Part shown: positions 31,641 through 42,132 of the stretch, piece by piece
How positions within the stretch are numbered: the stretch's first letter is position 1
Layout: each line of letters begins with the position of its first letter
Assembly (NCBI GenBank): GCA_032871835.1
Contig: CM065299.1
Location: forward strand, 83,209,652-83,273,651
Direction: 5' to 3'
Origin: Dipteronia dyeriana
Lineage: Eukaryota; Streptophyta; Magnoliopsida; Sapindales; Sapindaceae
DNA length: 64,000 nt
The notes under the pieces: model-generated
What the model was told of the DNA's origin: nothing
Database searches by the model: none
The model's input: only the letters and a program-made list of their open reading frames with translations
Made by a program: the position numbers and the translations under genes

Positions 31641-34186
31641 CTCATAGTTCCTTCTGGTTGTTCCACCTTCCTAGTGGTCATCGGTCCCTACTCCTCCATC
31701 CAGTTGTTGCTCATTTTGGTTGGCCATTTTTGCCATCCCTTTCTCCGGAGGTTCCTCGATAACCTGCTACTCAGTTGGGTCCTTCTCCAAGACCTCATTA
31801 ACCACTGCCATAACCTCTGGTGGGATAGCCACATCAAAAGGGGTAGCCATTGACTCCATTCTACTCTTCCCCACCTTCAGCTCTTCTTAAGAAGATTCTT
31901 CAGGGGGTCCCGAGATTCTGGCTAGCCTCCTTCGAGCTCTGTTAGCTGAACCTTCTTAAGGATTCGTTGGGACCTGATGCTAAGAAGATTGGAATAGAAG
32001 CAGAAAGATCTAGCATGGCAGGTTGCTTCCTAGCTTGGCCCCACTAGAAAAACCTGCTCCATAACCTTCTGGGCGAGACATCTCTGCAGCCCCTGTCATA
32101 ATTTCCTCCCTATCCCAACCGACAATACTGAATAGGTCAAAGGGAAGGGGGGAAGGCTTCTACAACCTGAAAAGAGGTATATAAATACCTGTTGCCAAAT
32201 GAAATGTCCACCTCGACCTGTTGTTTGGCCACGTAGCATGCAAATCCTGGTTTTCAATATCTAGCATCTTGGCTTCTACCTTCCAAGAATTCCTCCGCTC
32301 AGCCCGATGCTCATACCGAAGGGTTTCTAAGTCAAGGGACTACTTTAGCCTTTCATTGTTGTACTTAAAGTCAGAAATCTCTCTTTCCATCTCTTTCTGG
32401 TTGGATGTCATCTCTTGAACCAGAGCTTGAGCTTGTTCAAGCATCACCATGGCCTTTTTAGCTTCAGCCTCAGCTTTTATAGCACGATCACAGAGGGAGG
32501 CTACCTGGTGGCCAATAGCGACGTTGAAATTAAAGGCCTACATGATGTAAAGCCAAGGTTTGACACTGACCGAGCTAACAAACCATAAATAAAAGAGTAA
32601 GAAGAGAGTTACCTCAACCAGAAGAGTAGACCCCTCGGCAAGCAAGATGCCACGGGCATTGAAGCCATCCTAGAGAGCCCACCACTCGGGTAAGATGTGA
32701 CAAACCGCTCCAAGACGTCATCTTGCCCCACTGAGCTCAACTGATGGTGAGAGCGGGCAGGGGAAACCTCTGGAACACCTGTCTCGGGGTCCATTGAAGC
32801 TTGAGGAGCTTAGAGCATAGATGGAGTTGCAGAGACATCGAATAAGGAAACCGTTAGAACAACAACAGTAATAATAGCAACAAAAGGAATAGAGGGGTCA
32901 GAGTGGTTAAATCAACAGCTTGGGGAGAGTACTTCGCCTGGTTTACTTCGCCTGGTTTCTTCCACTCCTTACGATGCGAGGATGGCCATTCTAGACCTTG
33001 GTTGGGAGGGGGACAAAGTAGGAATGGGCATAGTTCCAGCCAGAGGAGTGGAAGAAACCCTCCTCTCTAGTCAAACATAAAGAGAAGGAGTGCAGGTTTG
33101 CCCTGGCTGCCGGGCTCCAAGGGAAGCTTGAACGACAATAAAAACTATTAAAAGGAGAAGAGAAAAGAAAAGAGACTTTAGAACCAAGCTAACTAACGAA
33201 ACAAAACACAGTGGTTTAAGGTTACTTATGAGGAATAGCCTCAGATATTCATAGGTATTGATGCACCCTACGAGAGTCGAATGGGTCAGCAGTAAGAAAC
33301 TTCAGGTTCAGGTAGCTCATAGCAAGGATGACTTTCAACACAGCTTCAGATTCAATGGGAAAGGAATCCTAATCACACGATGGCTTGTCATTGAAAGTCG
33401 TGGGAATCGTGAACTCGTTCCCGCCAATGAAAATCGAGCTTCCCCAATCATCCCCCACTAGGATCCATTCCTCCTTCAAAGCTAGATCCTTATTTAAAGC
33501 GCCAAGAATGATAAAATTGAGCTTGACCTTGAGGAACTCCGGCCATGTTCCCGATTTGAAAAAGGTAGGCTAGCTCCTCTGCTCCAGGCTCTCTGGCAAT
33601 CTGGCTCAGCTCTTATTGTTCCTTACACAGCATGAGAAAGCCAATCGGATGCCTCCAAAAGGCAGGCGTTAGGTGAAGGGGAGCTTGCTGTAGGGCATTG
33701 AGAGCCCATCGAAGGGTATGATGGAGAGGAAGCCTGACCCCATTCTTGAAGGCTGCTATATGGATGTGAAGCACGCCTTTAGGTGGATTGAATACGTCAT
33801 AATTTCCTGTGACTGATTGTAAGGGAGACCCTGTCTGAAATACCATATTTAGACCTCAGATGATCGATCGAGTTCGGGTCAATGGTGGAGCCTAGAATGA
33901 TCTTAGGCCTCACCTAAGGAGGACCGGTGACCGTGACTTGACCCCTCCTAGCAGTGTCGTCCCCTTCCTCATTGTCAGAGTCTTCGTTGACCAATTTTAG
34001 AGGGCAATTTGGTTAGTTAGTAAACCCGATTCCAATGGCCACGTTTCTATTTGACCGGCGACGTTACGGTTTTAGGGAAGAATCGTCGCCGTAGAAGTCT
34101 CTTTGAGCTCATTTTCTAAGGTTTAGGCTGGAAATTTCTTCACCATCGACCAGGGAAACGATAGAGTCATGATTGTCTTTCGACAT
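31640..34186 (-). pseudogene. Antisense ORF of copy B, Transposase_28-like
   Basis: Opposite to integrase. The likely start is ATG at 34186 (MSKDNHDSIVSLVDGEEI, matching MLNLGDNIDSLVEGDDIPSL in copy Y). The domain near 33613-33846 reads LPLHHTLRWALNALQQAPLH followed by LTPAFWRHPIGFL, the pattern I associate with Pfam Transposase_28 ('putative gypsy type transposon'), a plant retroelement accessory domain of unknown biochemical role despite its name. About 32200-32500 encodes a long charged helix (KKAMVMLEQAQALVQEM and EMEREISDFKYNNERLK), likely a coiled coil. The C-terminus has MAVVNEVLEKDPTE. Many stops and frameshifts. Extra antisense ORFs downstream of pol are known in Tat elements such as Grande. 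Confidence 0.7.
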
Positions 34187-34565
34187 AATGGAACAAGTTT
34201 TGGAGGCAGATAAAGGAGAGACAGAGGTGTGGCTGAAGAAGGTAGCAAAAGAGAGGGTTTTTTTCTTTTTAAAAATTTGAAGTTTAAAAAAAAAAAGCTT
34301 GAGCAAGACAGTGAAGCTATTGGGTATAAATAGAAGTGAAGGAAGTAGTGACATCGATGAAATCTTCGGTAGGATTGCCTTGAATAGTGGGAATAGCCGT
34401 AACCTAGCCAGATTTTTATGGGGAGTACACCGGCTAATGCTTGCTACGTTATTTGTCCAATTAATGAGAAGATTTCCTCCGAGATCGTTGATAATGATAA
34501 AGGGGGGAAAATTCCCAATCAAAATAAGAAATCTGACTCCCCCAACTCAATCATCGGTGTTCATG
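34187..34565 (-). other. Leader of the antisense ORF, copy B
   Basis: The open frame 34109-34522 runs through this stretch but matches copy Y only weakly at protein level before the ATG at 34186, so it is treated as leader. A homopurine/homopyrimidine run (AAAAAAAAAAGCTTG and TTTTTTTCTTTTT) lies at 34258-34300. Confidence 0.5.
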
Positions 34566-34566
34566 T

Positions 34567-34579
34567 TAGAGGGGATTTC
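34567..34579 (+). other. G1 polypurine tract
   Basis: TAGAGGGGATTTC directly precedes the 3' LTR start TGTTAATAGCC at 34580. The equivalent in copy Y (reverse complement of 45455-45467) is GAGAGGACTTC. Confidence 0.7.
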
Positions 34580-35048
34580 TGTTAATAGCCAAATTTGGCT
34601 AGGGACCAAAGAGAATTTTTTCACTCCCCTAGCTCGGATTCAGACCCAGTTTACCCATTATTGAACCATGAATCCTTGGGTGAGCTAGGAAGCCACCCCA
34701 TAGAAGCAAGGAAAGGTCATCGAGCTTCAGAACCATCAGGGGTGGAGCCGAACACGATCAGATCGAGCTTTAGAACCATCAGAGGTAGAGCCTGACATGA
34801 TCAGATCGAGCTTCTTACACCAAAGCTAGAATTTGAGGAAAGCCCGACGAAGGGCTATCTGGGCTTTTTGAGATCGAAACTACCTCGCAACCTCCTCGGA
34901 AGCTCGCCATCCTCATCAGACATAAAAATACATCAGGTTCAGGCTGCGGCGCTGCTCCACATCAGGTTCAGGCTGCGGCGCTACTCCACATCAGGTTCAG
35001 GTTACGGCGCTGCTCCACATCAAGTTCAGGCTGCGGCGCTGTTCATGT
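34580..35048 (+). repeat. G1 3' LTR of copy B, truncated
   Basis: It starts TGTTAATAGCCAAATTTGGC and parallels 9921-10290, including the duplicated 43-bp TCGAGCTT..GAACCATCAG segment at 34716-34815. It breaks off at about 35048 just after a local 29-bp expansion. Beyond is the post-pol region of copy E in opposite orientation. Confidence 0.83.
34929..35046. repeat. 29-bp tandem repeat, four units
   Basis: Four near-identical units of ACATCAGGTTCAGGCTGCGG plus CGCTGCTCC. The LTR at 9921 has a single diverged unit at the matching position (near 10262). The last unit borders the truncation point of the LTR. Confidence 0.92.
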
Positions 35049-36230
35049 AGGCATCCCATCTTTATTCCTGCTTGATCATCATTATCATTCATCATTTTTT
35101 TTATAGCCCAGAACCAAGGGTTGGGCTCCATGTTCGATTGCTGTAGCCTCACCGGGGAATAGGCTCCCTAATTTGTTAATGGAATTTAACTTTAGATCTG
35201 GTTCAGATTTTGATTTGCATGAATTTCCTTTAAGGTTCAGCCTCTATTACAACCTGACTTAGCTTGGGAAAAGTAACAAGATAGGAAAAATGCTTAAGTG
35301 TAATAGTAGATAGCTAGCTTGAGTTTTTCGATTCTTGACAGAAATTTGTAGCTCGGTGACTTTATTCGATAGTCCTATTGTTTGGTCATAGACCTGTCAC
35401 AGTAAGCAAACACGTGTACCTAAAGAATTAGCAACCAGTAATAATTGGGACATTAGAGTTTAAGTAAAAGAGCCATCCATACTCGAGCCCCTCTAGGAGT
35501 TATAGCTCGAATAAGGTGTCAAGTAGAAAACTATCTAGCCCTCTCTTAGGCCAAGGATAGGGAGGGCTACATTAAACTTGAGTCCTTCTTGGGGGTCATA
35601 ATCCGATAAAGGCATCAGGAAAGCTATCTAGCTATTTCCTGGTCTCGAGATCTGGACGGCTACTATGCTCTTACACTCAGATCCTTCTTGAGGGTGGTAG
35701 CCCGACCAAGGCATCATGAGGGCTATCTAGCTATTTCCTGGTATCAAAATCTGGATTGTAACTATGCTCTTATACTCGAATCCTTATTGGGGGTGGTAGC
35801 CCGACCAAGGCATCAAAGGGCTTTCTAGCTATTTCTTGGTCTCGAGATCTGGATGGTAACTATGCTCTTACACTCAAGTCCTTTTGGGGGGTGGTAGTCT
35901 GACCAAGGCATCATGAGGGCTATCTAGCTATTTCCTGGTCTCGAGATCCGGATGACAATTATGCTCTTACACTCAGATCCTTCTTGGCAGAGGGTAGTGC
36001 CCACCGAGGCATCGGGGGTGGCGAGAAGGCTTCTTTGGCAACCCTTGGTCTTGTGACGATAATGTAGAAACTTCCATGTAGACCTAAATCATTATAAAAT
36101 ATAGTTGAAGATGGAGAAAAACTAAGTTTTAATGATAAAAAGAAAGGAGTACATTATTGCTGAAGATTAAAAACTTGATGGAGGTAGCCTGCACATGAGT
36201 CCCTTATTCAGGGGTAGAATTTTCTCAAGT
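35049..36230 (-). repeat. Post-pol region with about 105-bp repeats (copy E)
   Basis: About five units at 35510-36020 with GGTGGTAGCCCGACCAAGGC, CTATCTAGCTATTTCCTGGT and ACTATGCTCTTACACTC. These are the most regular of the five arrays, with a period of about 100-105. The conserved AACCAAGGGTTGGGCTCC block is at 35110-35160. No coding sequence was recognised. Confidence 0.8.
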
Positions 36231-37290
36231 GATCTGCATTCCAAGTATGATCGATGAGTCGACCATTTATTCCTCGAGCTTGTACGCCCCATTGCGGATC
36301 ACCATCTTTACCAAGTACGGCCCTTCCCAGTTTGGCCATAGACCCCGTCTGACCTCTTCATGGTATTCAACGTTACTTTCCTGAGAACTAGGTCCCCCTC
36401 CTTAAAGTTTTGAGCCTTAACCTTTCGGTTAGAATTTCCAACAATCTTGATATGATAAACTGCTACCTTCTCAACTACTCGATTTTGTTTTTCTTCCAAG
36501 AGATCCAAGCTAGCTCGGAGTTTGTCCTTATTGCTCCCTGGTTCAAAATGTTAGACTCTGAAGGAGGTCAATTTGTGTTCAATGGGAAACACTGCTTCAA
36601 CCCCGAAGGCTAGAGAGTAGGGTGTTTCCCCGGTAGCTATTCTTCTTGTAGTGCGGTAAGCCTAGAGAACCTCGAGAAGCTCATCAGCCCATCTAACATT
36701 TTTCTGTTGTAGTTTCTTCTTCAACAGCCGCTTAATGGTTTTATTAGTGGATTCCACCAGCCAGTTAGTTTGGGGGTGGGCTACTTAAACGAATCTAAGG
36801 TCGATTCCCAAGCCCTCGCAAAAGTCTTTGAATCGACCATTATCAAACTGCTTGCCGAGGTCAGCTATAATGAGAAGAGGGGTCCCAAACCTGCAAACTA
36901 CATTATTTTTTATAAATCTTATTGTATTTTCTTTTGATATCGGGGAAAGTGGTCCAGCTTCAACCCATCTTGTGAAATAGTTGATTGACACAATAGCATG
37001 CTTGGCTTGACCAGGAGCAGTTGGAAGCAGTTTGATCAAGTCGAATCTCCACAAAGCAAAGGGGTAGGGTGAGCTAAGGGATGATAATCGCTTCGATGGT
37101 AGGTGACTCAAGTTTCCAGTCTTCTGGCAAGCTTCGCATGATTGCACCTAGATCTTTGCTTCTTGATGGATGGTTGGCCAGTAGTACCCCATGCGGAGTA
37201 CCTGATATGCTAGAGCCTTCCCACCAATATGGTCCCCGCATTCCCCGGAGTGAACCTCTCTCAATACCTATCTGGCATCTTCAAGATGAT
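36231..37290 (-). pseudogene. Integrase of G1 copy E
   Basis: HHCC segment HSGECGDHIGGKALAYQVLR with CEACQKT. The core has RFDLIKLLPTAPGQ (first Asp; the usual GVDLIGPLP altered), LLIIADLGKQFDNGRF (second Asp) and LVESTNKTIKRLLKKKL (Glu). The C-terminal part has VKAQNFKEGDLVLRK. The open core is 36785-37147 and the C-terminal frame 36308-36508. A stop follows SCEACQ's upstream segment and another follows DLRFV. Confidence 0.86.
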
Positions 37291-38020
37291 AACATCAAAG
37301 TGAACGAAGGGATTTTCCCCTCCTGTACAAGTACTCATCCGCCAAGCAATATCGAACCGAGCGTCTTTTGATCCTCCTAGCTTGGTCAGGCTCCTCGGGG
37401 TGCCTTTCTTCTTGGAGATAATCTACTATTGGGTCCATCCAATATAGCTGTCGATCCAGGGTATAAGTCTCATTTCCTGCTGTTATGCTTGGTAGGGAGA
37501 TCACTTGAAGGGGGACTTCCTGTGGTAAGGTCTGGCCGCCATTCGTAACTATCTTGGCTAAGACCTCTGCTCGATAATTCTGTTGTCCAGGTATCTGCTC
37601 AATCCTGAAACCTTAGAATTTGCTCATAAGCTATTGAACTACCTTCAGGTAGGCAATCATGTTATCCCATTTTGCCTGATAATCCCCAGAGAATTGGTTG
37701 ACTATGAGCAAAGAGTCACTTCTGACGTGCAGATAATCGACCCCGAGCTCTACGGCTGCCCTTATTCTGGCTAAGAGAGCTTTATACTCTGCCTCATTGT
37801 TAGTGGCTTTAAATTCAAATCTAAAGTAGTGACAACACTCAGTTCCTTCTGAGTCGATTAGAACTATGCCCGCTCTTCCCCCAGCTTGCCCGAAAGCTCC
37901 ATCAGTGTAGAGGATCCACGGCTTGAAACCTTCAGGCCAGCAGTCAGATTCTGGACTCTTCTCAGGGGCTACGTTTTTTCTGTGGAGGTCGCTTGGCTTG
38001 GGGGCATTGAGAGCTCTGCT
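37291..38020 (-). pseudogene. Second, archaeal-type RNase H of G1 copy E
   Basis: The clearest copy of this domain: PWILYTDGAFGQAGGRAGIV (Asp), NNEAEYKALLARIRAAVE (Glu), LHVRSDSLLIVNQ (Asp) and NYRAEVLAKIVTNGGQ at the end. The linker frame 37295-37504 (YWMDPIVDYLQEERHPEEPD, RRSVRYCLADEYLYRRG) joins it to integrase. A few stops interrupt it. Confidence 0.82.
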
Positions 38021-38440
38021 ACAAATTCTGCTAGAGCCTGGGCTTTAATTGCGGTCCTAGGCTTATACCTTAAATCAATATGGGTAAGCTCCAAGGCCCA
38101 TAAAACCAACCTGAAATATCCGGCCTTTGTAAGAATTGACGGAGGGGTTATCCGTCACTACTGCTATTGAATGAGCTTGGAAGTAAGGGCAGAGCTTCCT
38201 TGCCGAGGTTACCAAGGTATAAGCGAGCTTCTCTAAAAGGGTATAGTTCTTATCGGGCTCGGTTAGAGAATGGCTCACGTAGTAGATAGGCCATTAGATC
38301 CTATCTCCACATTCCTTGACCAATGCCCCACTTACCGCAGTTTCTGAGACAGCCAAGTAGATTTACACTTCTTCTCTGGGGCTTGGCTTAACTAGTAGTA
38401 GAGGGCTTAACAGGTATTTTTTTTAAGGCTTGAAAATCTT
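38021..38440 (-). pseudogene. RT-linked RNase H of G1 copy E
   Basis: The frame 38075-38278 has LTEPDKNYTLLEKLAYTLVT and FQAHSIAVVTDNPSVNS. It matches 22550-22882 of copy X, with a frameshift after AVVTD. It is the degenerate first RNase H, lying before the archaeal-type domain. Confidence 0.75.
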
Positions 38441-39373
38441 GTTCACTCTCTTGGTCCAATTTCATGTTTCTTCCCTGCTTAATGGCTTTGAAAAATAGGA
38501 GGAACTTATCGGTAGACCGAGAAATAAACCTGTTAAGCGCTGCTACCTACCCGATCAAGACTTGAACCTGTTTAAGCGATGTGGGGGACTCTAGATCCAA
38601 GATAGGCTTAATCTTTTTTGGGTTAGCCTCTATGCCTCTCTCATGGACCATGAAGCCCAGGAACTTCCCCGCAGTCACCTCAAAGTGCATTTGGAAAGGT
38701 TCAATCTCATATGGTTCTCCCATTAGATCATGAAGGTCCGACGAAGGTCACCTAGATGGACTTCAGAGGTTGACAACTTTGTGATCATGTCATCGATGTA
38801 CACCCTCATTGATCTTCCGATTTCGGGTTTGAACAGCCGATTGACTAACCCTTGGTATGTGGCTCCTGGGTTCTTAAGCCCAAAAGGCATCACCTTGTAG
38901 CAGTACAAACCTCATCCTGTGATAAAACTGGTATTTTCCTGGTCGACGGGGTGCATCATAATTTCATATTACCCTGAAAACGCATCTATAAAGCTCAGGA
39001 GCTTGTTTTCGGAGGTGGAGTCAACTAACTAATCAATTTTTGGTAGAGGGAAACTGTCTTTTGGGCTTGCCCGGTTGAGGTCTGTATAATCGACGCATAT
39101 GCACCACTTTCCATTTGCCTTTGTGACCATAACTACATTGGCAATTTATTCAGGGTAACGCGCTTCTCTGATGAAGCCTTCTTGGGTTAGTTTGTCCACT
39201 TATTCCTGAATCGTAACATTTCATTCGATGTTGAAGTGACACCTTTTTTGTTTGATGGGCTTGAAGGTCGGATCCACTGCCAATCAGTGAGCAGCCGAAG
39301 TCATCGGCATCCCCAAGCGAAGATGTCATTGAACTCTTTGAGGAGCCCAATCAAACCCTCGTTCACTCCCGGC
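38441..39373 (-). pseudogene. Reverse transcriptase of G1 copy E
   Basis: LLSFIDAFSG, then after a stop IMMHPVDQENTSF, YCYKVMPFGLKNPGATYQ, EIGRSMRVYIDDMITKLST (catalytic YIDD) and a KFLGFMVHERGIEA-like segment. The longest open piece is 38723-38908; several stops and frameshifts separate the blocks. The N-terminal region is represented by 39150-39350. Confidence 0.82.
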
Positions 39374-40260
39374 TCAAATGGTGGCTCCGACTTTGACGAC
39401 CTTTAAGGGATCGCCTATTCGGATAGGAATCGCTACTAGCTTATCCATTGGATGGCCGCTGGTCCATTCCCTACTTTGCTCCTCCTTGTGTGGCACCACG
39501 GGGTCATCCTCGGGGTGATTTATGGATTCTACATTTTCTAACGTCAATACAAGGGTTACCCCATCTTGGTTCATTGTTACCTTTGCAAATTGTTTTGCTA
39601 GAGTCGTTGGGCTGGCAGACATTGCATAGCATCTCCTGGTTGCTTACTAGTCACCCCAAACTTCCCCCACCTTGTCTCATACTGAGAACTTCTGGACGTT
39701 ATGGTAGATGGATAAGGCTCTTTTCAAAGATGACAAGAACGACGTTCCTAATATTGCAATATAGGACGACGGGGTATCCACCACGAAGTCTTTCATGATA
39801 TTCTGCTGGAGAGGTGTGGCTTCAATGATTACTGGCAGGATTTTTGATCCCACGGGTATGATCCAGTCCCCGGTAAACCCATACAGCAGGGTAGTGCAAC
39901 TATTGTAACACCACTGTTTTAAGTTCAGTTTTTCTAGTGTATCTTTAAATAGGACGTTAACGATGCTGCCTGTGTCGACGAGCACAAGGTGTATTATGCA
40001 ATTGGCAATCTATACCGTGATCACCATGGGATTATTATGAGGTTGTATGGTGTTGTAGACATCCGTTTTGATAAAAATGATCTGTAACAACAAAGAGGGG
40101 TTTGTCGGGCTCTGGTCGACCTTGAAGATACCCCGCCCTTCGTCCATGCGAGAGACTTTCCTTGCGTGGTTTTTCCTAGAATTATTGGAGGTCCCATCCA
40201 GAGTAGGCCCTCCGCTGATGGTATGTATTATGTGGATTTGTTGCATCAGATCCGTTTGTG
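39374..40260 (-). pseudogene. Aspartic protease and linker of G1 copy E
   Basis: HTISGGPTLDGTSNNSRKNH and a Q-P-H-N-N-P-M-V-I-T-V segment precede the active site in MLVDTGSIVNVLFKDTLEKL. TPSSYIAILGTSFLSS stands in the ILGRP flap position (Arg-Pro changed to Thr-Ser). RIGDPLKVVKVGAT leads towards RT. Open parts: 40010-40246, 39677-39985, 39374-39622. Confidence 0.85.
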
Positions 40261-42095
40261 CCCCTTATCTTTTCTCAGTATGCTCGCGGATCTCGGCTTG
40301 TACTTTTTTTCCAGTTTGAATATTATCCCTGATTTACTGTAAGAACTCTTCCAGACATCCTCCCCTTATCAAAGCCGTAATCTGATTACGCAGGTTATAG
40401 CACTCGGAGGTGTTGTTCCCCATGTCTTCGTGAAAAACACAGTACTTATAACGATTCCTCTTATCGACAAGGGCTTTTATGGGTGCGGGCTTCTGCAGTT
40501 ACCCCTTGTCTCAAATGGCGAGATAGATTGTTTCACGGGATGCATTTAAGGGGGTGTAACGATCATATCCTCTCTTATCTTGAGCTATTGAAGCTACTAT
40601 CCTAGAAGGAGGTGAAGCCCGTGAAGGAGTTCGTTTTGCTAGATGTCTTTCTAATCTGGATTGAGAAATGGGGAAGCGAAACGTCGACTTGTTAGGGGTT
40701 TGTTTTGGCTTTTTTGAGCTTGCTCAAGCTTGGGAGCTTCCTTCTTCTGTCACTTTACGGCTCTTATATCGTTATGTTCCATCTTGGCCTTGAGTTGTTC
40801 ACTGACTTTAATTTGCTCTAGAGCCTGATCATAGGCTTTTTGGTAGGTCTCTGGAGATCTCTTGACAAAAGACCAGAAAAGCTTACCTGCCCACAGGTTC
40901 CTTCTGAAGTTGGCAGGGGTTTCTTTCTTGGTAAAGACCCTCATCTGGATGACTTCCTTGTGGAAACATTCGAAATAAACTCAAAGGGTTTCTCCTCTCT
41001 CCCGGATCGCGTACTGTAGATGGATTGGGTCCTTCAATCGGGGCTTAACTCCCTGGAATTACGAGTAGAAATCAGTTGATAGCTTTGTGAAGGAATCCAC
41101 ACTGCCAGTGGGTGGCTTTCTAAACCAGGTCTTAGCGTAATCTGTCAGCGTAGTTGGGAACATTCGACACATAGTAACCCTGATCGTGTTCTGGACCTTC
41201 ATATTTTGAACAAAAGCTCTCCAAATGGCTCAAAGGATCCCCTGTCCCAGAGAACTTGTCATTCTTCATCTTGAATTTTGGCGGGAGCTTCGCGTCCCGG
41301 ATCCTTCTGGTAAAGGGAGCATTCATTTCACTTTGAGGGTCCTTCTTGTCCTCCTTGTACTTCCCCTTTTTCATCTGTTGGACCTTTTTCTGAAGCTCTG
41401 TGAACTGGTCTCTCGGGCACTTGCTCTTAGATCTCCTTGAGTTGACCTCGGTCTCTTCACTTTCAGACCCCTTTGAAGAGCTGCCGACCTCTACCCGATT
41501 TCTTATTCGGAAGGAGTATGCCTAGGGGCTTTCCTGGCTTTCATCCTCCCTTGCTCAAGCTCCTCTCCTTGAAGTCGTTGGGTGAAAAAACTCTCGTCGC
41601 TCTCGGGGATAAACGTCTGCCACGAACTTGACTTGCCAGGGTTGGTAGCGTGGCAGCGTTTCGAGAACAGGGGTATGGGCTCTAACCTATCCCGGATCGA
41701 GGGTTGGAGTCTCGTCCTATTACAAGCTATCTCTGAAGGGGTAGGTCCTAGGCGATCAAAGGCGGGGTTACCTAGTCCCGGGCCTGCTTGGTTCCCCTTG
41801 ATCATAGAGGTTTGCTTGTTGGACAGTAATACCTTCATCGAGCAACCATAGGCCGACGTTCTCCATAAAGGCCGCTGCTCGTTAGTCAAGGGTGACCTGG
41901 CTTCCCATAAGAGGATCCAAAGCCTGCACAGTGGCTGGCTGGTTTGGGACCTGGCAATGGAGCCCAAATTTTCTCCTTTTCTTAGGGATCTTTCATGTCG
42001 GCACAACTGAAGGCTGTGCAGATTCGCTTGGCTGTCCTTGGGAGGAGCGAAGCCTTATGACTCCTGTAAAATAACAAATTTGTGAACATAAAAAT
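40261..42095 (-). pseudogene. gag of G1 copy E
   Basis: From the PBS: a variable N-terminus in 41503-42006 with SIRDRLEPIPLFSKR; a capsid start in 41132-41374 reading FTRRIRDAKLPPKFKMKNDK and FSGTGDPLSHLESF, a very typical plant Ty3 gag entry; the core 40750-40944 with TPANFRRNLWAGKLFWSF; and a Cys/His segment YKYCVFHEDMGNNTSECYN near 40410-40460. Frame changes separate these. This copy gives the best overall view of gag in the family. Confidence 0.84.
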
Positions 42096-42109
42096 TATGG
42101 TGTGGGAGT

Positions 42110-42128
42110 TTCCCACAGACGGTGCCAG
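42110..42128 (-). other. G1 primer-binding site, best preserved
   Basis: On the minus strand CTGGCACCGTCTGTGGGAA, five bases from the LTR end at 42133 (ATTTC spacer). TGGCRCCGTCTGTGGGAA is a frequent PBS in plant Ty3/gypsy elements. The tRNA was not assigned. Confidence 0.8.
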
Positions 42129-42132
42129 AAAT

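Larger units (their letters stand above)
29679..35048 (+). mobile_element. G1 copy B: 3' part of a plus-strand element
   Basis: It starts abruptly inside integrase and continues through the post-pol repeats, the antisense ORF, the PPT and the first about 470 bases of the 3' LTR. It is the only copy in which antisense ORF, PPT and LTR start are all in their natural order, so it defines the 3' end of the family. gag to RT are missing at left; the 3' LTR is cut at right. Confidence 0.82.

Noticed and set aside
39448..39798. A 116-codon plus-strand frame
   Set aside because: Complement of the copy E protease region, whose minus-strand frame has VDTGS.
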